Origin: Aquatica leii | Taxonomy: Eukaryota > Arthropoda > Insecta > Coleoptera > Lampyridae | DNA: 64,000 nt | Assembly: GCA_035610365.1 (NCBI GenBank) | Contig: CM069438.1 | Span: 46,248,837 to 46,312,836, forward strand | Reading direction: 5' to 3' | Shown here: one piece after another, positions 57,601-64,000 of the stretch | How positions within the stretch are numbered: the stretch's first letter is position 1 | Layout of the letters: the number at the start of each line of letters is the position of its first letter | Translations under genes and position numbers: made by a program | The notes under the pieces: model-generated | The model's database searches: none | The model's input: only the letters and a program-made list of their open reading frames with translations | What the model was told of the DNA's origin: nothing

Positions 57601-58213
57601 AGCAAATATATCTAAGGTCAGATAGCAATGGTTCTTCCAACACATGCCATTTGTGTACTGAGCTGTAGGCAGTCACAGTTCCAAATGTTATATCAATTAC
57701 CTCCCTTCGTCGAATATTGACGAAGGTCGGCTCGTTGCCTACGTTGGCCACCTCTAGATTTTTATTAATAAAATAATCTAGGAGAGACTCACCTCTTTTG
57801 TTGATGTTTGTGCTGCCCTACACAGTGTGGTGCGCATCCACCAGTTTGGAGACTTTTATGGTTGGTGGTGGATTTGGTTGGTCGTAGGGGAGGTATGCGG
57901 ATCCGAGCACAAGCTCCCTCTCGTTCCCATCCCTTTTCATTGTCAGCGTCACTGCCGCCAGGTCTCTGCAACAGAATTCCCAAAGTGGCAGTAGTTTAAC
58001 GCTGTCTCTAGCTATAATGCACGATCTGGGATTGGTTTCGGTTGGCTCAGCAATGAGCTGCGTTCCTCTAAATCTCAGACCTTGTATTTGCCCTTTAAAA
58101 GTCCAAGGTTCTTGTACTAGGGCTACATGAATATGATGTTTATTCATATAAGCACAGAGGGCAGCAGATGCCGCCCTACTGTGATATAGGTTTATTTGTA
58201 CAAGTTTAACCAT
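54633..58213 (-). pseudogene. LINE ORF2: APE endonuclease, reverse transcriptase, RNase H, zinc knuckle
   Basis: Starts at ATG 58213 ('VKLVQINLYHSRAA'). The endonuclease runs to 'DAHHT', with a short deletion before it and TAG at 57820-57818 in place of a tryptophan. A frameshift lies between 57751 and 57483. RT blocks: 'FRPISLTSF' (near 56730), TAG at 56550-56548, 'FLDIEAAFD', 'GCPQGGVLSPLLW', and GYADD near 56250. After another frameshift, RNase H (55468-54929) shows YTDGT, QAEVHA, TDSKAA and GHAGIAGNQVAD, so all acidic catalytic positions remain. The tail (55067-54633) has CRSC...YHVICQC. RNase H plus a QINL-type endonuclease start suggests the LOA clade; R1-related alternatives are possible. 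Confidence 0.9.
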
Positions 58214-59212
58214 TTAAACCTGTACCTACCAACTGAGGTGCAATGGATGACGCAGTGGGCTGTGGTTCCTCTGAGGGCCCCTCAACCACTGTCGTCTCTT
58301 CGCACTTCATACTGGTTGCCTCCTCTCCCCCCACCTTTGTCTTGGAGAGGAGTTTAAACGTCACTCTAGTGAAGTTGACGTAGGGATTATGGTTGCAAAT
58401 AGTCCCCATCTTGTCCCAGGAAGTTTGATCCATAAGGACAATCAATGTTTGTTCCTTGGGGTCCTCCTTCCTGTCCACTACACGCCAGCTGCTGGTTACA
58501 ACACCAGCATTCTAGATCTCGATCCTTTTCAGAATCTTTACCGGTTCCACATCGGCTCCGGGGATCCAGGCGTGTGCTCGCACTGGTTTTGGAAGGTCTT
58601 TCGCTTCGAGGAATCGAAGCTTAGCCCCCTTCCATGGAGCTACTCTCCCTAGCTCCGTTCTCAACCAATCCACCGATACTTGGTCTGCGCATGTAATTAA
58701 CAGCGCTCCCCCTCGGTGAATTTGGGCGAAACCGCCCCAATGGACAGAGTGTCGATTCTATCGAGGATCTAGGTTTTAATTTGCCTTGTTTCCTCCTCCG
58801 ACAGCGTGCACTCCAGATCTTCATGGACAAAAGCCATTTTGACTGTTGCTGCTTCGCTGAAAGTTCTGGTGTCCTTTTTGGTCCCAGATTTTGCCTTTTT
58901 TAAAGTACCTCCCTTGGGAGTGCTGTCGTCAGACCGGTGTCGCTTTTGAGCCCCAGTCCTATTGACAGCTTTATTCTGTGAGGTGCTTGGTTGTCCCTCT
59001 TTTGGCGATGAAAGGACAGGTTGCTTAGAGCCCCCTGGTTCTCTCATCGCCTTTCTTAATTTTCGGCGCGCTGCCTCGGAGAGTTTTTTACGCTCACCAG
59101 TACCAGGTGCCACGGCGAAAAGATTTGTTTTTGTTTTTGTTTGTTCTTGGTCCATATAAGTCCCACGAGTGTGTGGAAAATAAAATGTCCACACGTGCGG
59201 TGCCCCCTGCAC
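58206..59212 (-). pseudogene. LINE ORF1 (nucleic acid-binding protein), frameshifted
   Basis: The first block (59212-58769) is basic and Ser/Thr-rich with stretches such as 'KKLSEAARRKLRKA'. The last block (58478-58206) is in another frame and ends with TAA inside the ORF2 start, sharing ATGGTTAA (58213-58206). I cannot see intact zinc knuckles. The family role is packaging element RNA. The true start may be the ATG inside the first block rather than 59212. Confidence 0.7.
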
Positions 59213-59678
59213 ACGTGTAAGGCGACTGATTACAACGGAGTGGCGCCCGGTGCTCCGAGGTTGGGGCCAGTAAATGCTAATCCTCTATTCAACCACGCAT
59301 CTTCTCGGTCCGGCCCCTGACCCTTGAGATTTAGGATTTTGCTGAGGTTGTCTCCTCTTAGTCCAGGCGGTTAAGGCGAGAGCCCCCGCACCAACCTGAG
59401 CACTCCAGGTTCGTGCATGGTATATCGACATGGTTGATGCACGTGGCACATCAAACACATATCGGCGCCGTTATACCCTGTGCAAGCCCTTGGATATGAC
59501 ACGACAGCCGGGCGGGGTAGCTGGTCCACGATGCTGTCTTTGGTTGCTGCGAGTCCTTGTTTATAAGCGACGAGCAACCTTATTCCTAGCATTAACCTAA
59601 GAATCACATACGATCATTCACTTAGGCCGTTCCCCTATCCGCCACCTGGGACGAGCCTGGTAGGGTGCCACCCCTCAG
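59213..59678 (-). other. 5' UTR of the LOA-like LINE
   Basis: GC-rich relative to the window and without an ORF of note. It begins with CTCCTGAGGGGTGG next to the target duplication. An internal promoter is expected for LINEs but none can be shown. Confidence 0.6.
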
Positions 59679-59691
59679 GAGTAAGACTGTT

Positions 59692-59862
59692 ACTTTAGCA
59701 CTTACTGCCAGTGCTGTTGTTGGTGGTTCTCTTGCTGTTTCTTCACTTTCTTATGTAACTACTCCTAAGTCTAATATTTGTGTGCACTATCGTTCTAAAA
59801 CTAAGCAACTTTTACGTTTTTTTTATAGCTTCCCTTCCTCCAAATTTTTCTGCGGTTGCTAG
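59692..59862 (+). pseudogene. 3' part of an unidentified small ORF split by the LINE
   Basis: The left part starts at ATG 54499 and reads 17 codons to the target duplication; the right part continues in the same frame from 59692 to TAG at 59860-59862. The right part has a small-residue/Ser-rich segment ('ALTASAVVGGSLA') then a basic stretch. Further coding-like text follows the stop up to about 60100. No family recognised; a chance ORF is possible. Confidence 0.35.
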
Positions 59863-60779
59863 GATTATTTGGCCTACTACCAATCCTTAGTATTTAAGTC
59901 TGATTTCCAAAGTTTCTGCTTTTCCTCGTCGGTTTTTTAGCCAATGCGTTCTGAAAAGTCTTTTATGTAAACATTTATGTATTTCTTTCTCTGATTCTTG
60001 CTTGTGAAAATTAGTTGTACCGTCAGACCAACGCAAACCACTGATACATAATCATCAGTTTCTATCTGATCATAACCACCGCAGTGTTAAAAGTACTTTG
60101 GAAGCTTTCGCGCTGTTACTCTTAATAACCGCATATGAGACTAAATGTTGCTAAGTTCATAGCTTTTTGCTTTTATAACTTAGAATGAAGCAATACTATC
60201 AGATTGCATTCTCACTCCTTGCCAGGTACAAGGAAGTTTTCCAACACTAATCTCGCTACCAAAATCTTCTATTTAAAGATCTTACACTGTCTCCGGATGT
60301 AAAACCTGCTTTCTTAACATTTGCATCTGCTTTTTTAATTACTTTTAATTATGTTTTATTGTCTCCTTCTTCTAATGGTTCGCTTTTTTTTTATTATCGT
60401 TGCAAGCGTCGAAAGTTCTATCTGCGGTTGTTGACTTGTGGCTTTTGATTCTTATATGTTGGAATCGTGATATAATTCTTTTAACTATGTCGTTGGTATG
60501 TTGGTTTTTCTAACTCGAATGCTATTCGTTTATTTTTTCCCAACTTGTTGTCAACAATTACAAGCTAGTGTAGAGAACCAAATTGATACTGTCTTATAGG
60601 AAACGTAAGCAAGTGTTTTTAATTTACAAGAAAGAACGCAACTGTTTAAAGAGAAAATAAACCAGATCTACAAGTTTTGATGGTATAGTTCCATAGTTAA
60701 TCGAGCACATTAACTTAAAACCCACAATTATAACAAAACTACGGAAAGTTTTCAAAAGTTTGAGGTTGACATCGTCAAG
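59863..60779. other. Intergenic or decayed coding stretch
   Basis: Plus-strand readings such as 'LISKVSAFPRRFF' (after 59910) look coding-like but cannot be joined or named. Nothing else is recognisable. Confidence 0.35.
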
Positions 60780-62290
60780 TTTTAGCCAGGTTTTGTCTAA
60801 GCCAGAATGGAATTACTGCGTGACTAAGAGAAAACGGTTAACAATCGATAAGTCCATAGAATACTTTTACAAATACGCAAGTTTTTACTAAAGACAAACT
60901 ATGCGGCATTGAAATGGTGGTTGCAGTTTTGTAATCGAAAAAAGCAAATGAGCAGAGAAATTAAAAGATTGCAAAAGCATGACTACAATATAGAACATCG
61001 TCATTGTAAGGCTGAGCCTTGTCAAAAAAAAACATATCTGGTAGATTACAGTCATTGTCCCCAAAAAACTTGGTTGAAGATAAGTGGGAGCCTGAGCAAT
61101 CTGGCGTAAACAAGAAAATTCGTAGTTTAATTAACGGTTAAATAAAGTAATCAAACAATGATAAAATGCTTTGAAGAAAATCATTTTTAAACATTGAAGA
61201 ATCTGCGAACAGTACTTGCGCCTGTTCATATGAACATCCTTAAAAAAACACAGAGCAAACATCATTTTGCCATGTTTGGTTGCAAAATACAACTACTATG
61301 CCAGGTTCAATTTAGTCAAAGATCAAAGTACGCAATTCTGGGCAAGACTATGCCAGCAAGTTATTAAAGAGGTTAGATGAAATACATAAAACGATTCGGA
61401 AAAACACTAAGTTGCCAACGACAGAATAACAACTACGTATGACACTATGGCTCAACAGCCTATACAAAATTCTGCAGCGGATGGCGTTGTATACCATATT
61501 CAAAAACCACCAAACGGCAAGCCAAAAATAATTTATGTTAACCGTCTAATCCTGTTTGCTGGCGAAAACGACGTTGTCCAAAATTACGTCCGAACAAAAG
61601 TAATAACAAGCAGATCTGTAACCAAGCCGATGCAATACGGTAGTTTTGATAAAGCTAAGTTTGGAATTACAACTAAGATGTAACAGAACCTATTTAATAA
61701 CCAGATTGATTTAGAGCATTCATGTGTGCGTAAAAACCTAGAGATCTTCAAAAGGATTGCGGTAGTCTTTAAAACAAAGTTTGAAGAGACGAATGAACTA
61801 TCAAAAAAATATTAAAACTACGTGATGACTGACGTTTGTTTTTCTATCTGGTCATCAAAAATACTTACGTATGCTTACTTATGCATTATGGAATCTTAAA
61901 GGAGAAATGGAGTTCTATAACAAAATAAACTAGCAGTGCCACTGCAGCTTAGACAAACTAAATTGAAAAACAGTTTAGAATGTATTAAAGATCGTCTTCC
62001 AAGATATAAACGTCCAAGTAGGAAATTGGGTCAGAAAAAATCTTTTGACTGCTACTTTTGAGCTCAAAAAAATTCTTAAAATCAAGAGAACTACCGTTAT
62101 CGTTACAACATTTTCTATCAGTTTTTCTGTTTTGGAACAGAACCACCAGAATATTCGAGACAAAGGATAAAAGTAAACGCAAAAATTGTAATCAATCTTA
62201 AAAAAATTGCTGGTGTAGTAGATAAGTGCATTGTCGGTGATTTTACGCGTGTGCCGTAGAAATAAATAAAAGTGATTGTAACTATCTTAT
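60780..62290 (+). pseudogene. Decayed second copy of the macrodomain-bearing Gypsy lineage
   Basis: RNase H remnants 'NYCVTKR', 'LKWWLQF', 'IKRLQKHDYNIEHR' (60810-61010) align with the Pol at the window start. The integrase core is deleted. Then 'YASKLLKRLDEIHKTIRKNT' in pieces (61340-61410), 'VVYHIQKPPNGKPKIIYVNR' and 'KAKFGITT' (61447-61683) follow. The macrodomain remains as 'RIAVVFKTKFEE' (61755) and 'LAVPLQL' (61930), and the finger as 'FDCYF' and 'YRYRYNIFY' (62045-62115), with a Cys and the His lost. Stops and frameshifts occur throughout, so it is much older than the first copy. Confidence 0.8.
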
Positions 62291-62456
62291 CCGCAAACGA
62301 TTTACAATTACGATGTTATATAAACAATTATAATCAAGTAAATAGTGCAAATAAACTAGGTTTGCAGCTTGTGAACTTTAAATCTAATTGATAACCAAGT
62401 AGTTTTATAAAATCTTAAGCTTTCGCGGTTGTTATGTTTAAAATCATAAGCGACTT
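62291..62456. other. Short spacer before the Penelope arms
   Basis: It contains 'ttaagctttcgcggttgtta' (62415-62434), resembling the end motif at 28132-28151, so the element edge may lie here. Confidence 0.4.
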
Positions 62457-62580
62457 TCGGCTTAGACCGCGTCGTAGTAAAACACCCAGACTTAGGCTTG
62501 GTCATAGTCTCTTCTTGAGAGCCAAAACAAGAAGTAGAACTTGGCCTTTGCCGTATTGTCGTTCGTGAACCCAAACAAAC

Positions 62581-62616
62581 TGACGTTTCGCAAGACATTG
62601 CAGCTTGCATCTTCAG
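62581..62616 (-). ncRNA. Hammerhead-ribozyme-like motif in Penelope arm (minus copy)
   Basis: CTGAAGA (62616-62610), one extra T, stem II GCAAG/CTTGC (62608-62604 with 62594-62590) with loop CTGCAATGT, GAAA (62589-62586), then CGTC. Stem III would be the self-complementary ACGT with no loop, so folding would require pairing of two RNA copies, as proposed for Penelope hammerheads. Stem I is weak (3 bp). Confidence 0.6.
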
Positions 62617-62682
62617 AGTGGTAAATGTCACTGAAAGAAAAAGTGGAAATGACGATATTTATACCAATAGCGTTTAGCGTGA

Positions 62683-63540
62683 TTATCGTTCCGTTACCGC
62701 TTGACTGACTTCGTTATTACTCGGAGTAAGTGTCCTTTCCAAGAAGGTCGATCTTTGTCTTAGAGGATATAATACTGGCTTGCTGAGTCTTAAACCGTCT
62801 TCTCGGTTCATATTACGAGGATGTTTTTCTATTTCCACAGCTTCGCGGATTAGTCTGGGAAAGTAGAAAGGAGTTCTAGCCAACACTTTAGTTTGGTCAA
62901 AGTTCAGCGTGTGTCCTTGGTTCCACACGTGTTCTGCCACTGCTGATTTAGTAACTCTGCGGTGTTTGCAGTCAGCCATATGTTCTTTTACTCTAACTTC
63001 AATAGAGCGTCCCGTCTGTCCTATATAACTTAATCCACAGGAACAAGGAATTTTGTAAACTCCGGCATGTTTTAGAGCCCCTTGTTTGTCTTTAGCAGAT
63101 GTAAACCAGGTGTTCAGGGTCTCCTTAGTCGTAAAGACAGTTTTAATATTATGTTTCTTTAGCACCCTGCTTATTTTGTCTGTTGAACCCATACAGTAAG
63201 GTAAATAAGCGGTGCTATTAGGAGGTGATAAGTCTTCTTTGACTTTTGGATTTAATGCTCTTTTCCATGCGTTTTGGATCTCTTTGAACCCGTATCCATT
63301 TTGTTGTAGGGACTCCAACAATGTTTCCTTTTCCTTTTGTAGATTTTCGTTATCTGACACACGTATAGCTCTTTTGGCTAAAGTATGCAAAACAGTATTC
63401 TTCTGTACTGGATGGTGGTGAGATTCGGCGTTTAAGTATCTATTAGTGTGCGTTTTCTTTCTATAAACGGAATGCCCCAATTTTCCGTTATTTTTCTTTA
63501 TCACTAGTACATCAAGAAAGGCTAGACGGCTGTTATGTTC
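62683..63540 (-). CDS. Penelope-like reverse transcriptase C-terminus with GIY-YIG endonuclease, 5'-truncated
   Basis: The frame is open from the strand switch: 'NSRLAFLDVLV' is the end of the RT domain, followed by 'VYRKKTHTNRYL' and the linker. The GIY-YIG nuclease has 'GVYKIPCSCGLSYIGQTGR' (GVY and YIG signature), the catalytic-type arginine in 'SIEVRVKEH', and 'AEHVWNQGH'. The conserved tail NREDGLRLS and a stop at 62683 complete it. From ATG 63504 it is 273 codons without stops. In Penelope-like elements this nuclease nicks the target DNA. Without the RT catalytic core the copy cannot move by itself. The uninterrupted frame suggests recent insertion. Confidence 0.85.
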   Translation of the reverse strand, partial: EHNSRLAFLDVLVIKKNNGKLGHSVYRKKTHTNRYLNAESHHHPVQKNTVLHTLAKRAIRVSDNENLQKEKETLLESLQQNGYGFKEIQNAWKRALNPKVKEDLSPPNSTAYLPYCMGSTDKISRVLKKHNIKTVFTTKETLNTWFTSAKDKQGALKHAGVYKIPCSCGLSYIGQTGRSIEVRVKEHMADCKHRRVTKSAVAEHVWNQGHTLNFDQTKVLARTPFYFPRLIREAVEIEKHPRNMNREDGLRLSKPVLYPLRQRSTFLERTLTPSNNEVSQAVTER

Positions 63541-63542
63541 TT

Positions 63543-64000
63543 AAAGTGTTGGCTAGAACTCCTTTCTACTTTCCCAGACTAATCCGCGAAGCTGTGGAAA
63601 TAGAAAAACATCCTCGTAATATGAACCGAGAAGACGGTTTAAGGCTCAGCAAATCTTGGCTACCAGTATTATATCCTCTAAGACAAAGATCGAACTTCTT
63701 GGAAAGGACACAAACACTTACTCCGAGTAATAACGAAGTCAGTCAAGCGGTAACGGAACGATAAGGTTCGTTAATCACGCTAAACGCTATTGGTATAAAT
63801 ATCGTCATTTCCACTTTTTCTTTCAGTGACATTTACCACTCTGAAGATGCAAGCTGCAATGTCTTGCGAAACGTCAGTTTGTTTGGGTTCACGAACGACA
63901 ATACGGCAAAGGCCAAGTTCTACTTCTTGTTTTGGCTCTCAAGAAGAGACTATGACCAAGCCTAAGTCTGGGTGTTTTACTACGACGCGGTCTAAGCCGA
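63543..64000 (+). mobile_element. Penelope-like element, plus-strand arm, continues past the window
   Basis: It encodes the C-terminal end of the same GIY-YIG protein ('LARTPFYFPRLIREAVE', NREDG, stop at 63762-63764) and the same terminal region, in the opposite orientation to 62457-62889. It carries two small insertions relative to that arm. The right edge is cut by the window. Confidence 0.85.
63841..63876 (+). ncRNA. Hammerhead-ribozyme-like motif in Penelope arm (plus copy)
   Basis: CTGAAGA (63841-63847), stem II GCAAG/CTTGC, GAAA (63868-63871) and CGTC (63872-63875), identical to the minus copy at 62581-62616. The two copies in one transcript would be in opposite sense. Confidence 0.6.

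Larger units (their letters stand above)
54550..59678 (-). mobile_element. LOA-like LINE, near full length, 5.1 kb
   Basis: A 13-bp target duplication with one mismatch (gagtaaKactgtt) flanks it at 54537-54549 and 59679-59691. The 3' end (low coordinates) carries a TAA-type microsatellite tail and a 3' UTR with 'tagacctacaggtcgcggtg'. A GC-rich 5' UTR (59213-59678), ORF1 and ORF2 with RNase H are all present. Confidence 0.9.
62457..63540 (-). mobile_element. Penelope-like element, 3' part, minus-strand arm
   Basis: It holds the C-terminal RT fragment, the GIY-YIG domain and the terminal region. Bases 62457-62889 are the inverted copy of 63543-64000. The reverse transcriptase proper is missing because the sequence switches strand at about 63541. 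Confidence 0.85.

Overview
This 64 kb window looks like a repeat-rich region of an animal genome, most likely an insect or another arthropod. The evidence is the mix of element types (Jockey-type and RNase H-bearing LINEs, Ty3/Gypsy LTR elements, Penelope-like elements, a Helitron, piggyBac), very AT-rich DNA between them, and an orphan protein family that I recognise from arthropod genomes. I find no intact host gene, tRNA, rRNA or CRISPR array. Almost every coding feature is a mobile element in some stage of decay.

Layout. 1-3.7 kb: the 3' part of an open Ty3/Gypsy Pol whose C-terminus carries a TARG1/OARD1-like macrodomain and a CCCH zinc finger, followed by a probable 3' LTR. 3.9-4.0 kb: a perfect 44-bp hairpin. 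4.9-7.5 kb: a 2.57 kb element with about 125-bp terminal inverted repeats and a TAA target duplication, holding a broken copy of the orphan gene family; this suggests the family is a transposase. 8.9-11.5 kb: a 5'-truncated Jockey-like LINE. 13.7-22.1 kb: two solo LTRs of one family in opposite orientation, each with a 4-bp target duplication, the first lying inside a piggyBac relic; a 27-bp minisatellite and a Gypsy integrase relic lie between them. 22.4-23.0 kb: a pogo/Tigger-like MITE. 23.8-29.5 kb: Penelope-like fragments. 31.5-31.8 kb: a nested palindrome.

32.2-36.3 kb: a minus-strand LINE with an extremely purine-rich sense strand and an exact 13-bp target duplication. 37.1 kb: a well-formed type I hammerhead ribozyme on the minus strand. 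39.4-43.2 kb: a frameshifted minus-strand Gypsy element. 47.0-53.2 kb: a decayed Helitron (Rep plus helicase) split by a 1.47 kb insertion. 54.5-59.7 kb: a near full-length LOA-like LINE on the minus strand, with ORF1, ORF2 and RNase H, inserted into a small unidentified plus-strand ORF. 60.8-62.3 kb: a second, heavily decayed copy of the macrodomain-bearing Gypsy lineage. 62.5-64.0 kb: a Penelope-like element with a GIY-YIG endonuclease and inverted arms carrying hammerhead-like motifs.

Most novel points: the Gypsy-macrodomain-CCCH fusion seen in two copies, the TIR-bounded orphan gene family, and the set of hammerhead ribozyme motifs. All identifications come from reading motifs; no database search was run.
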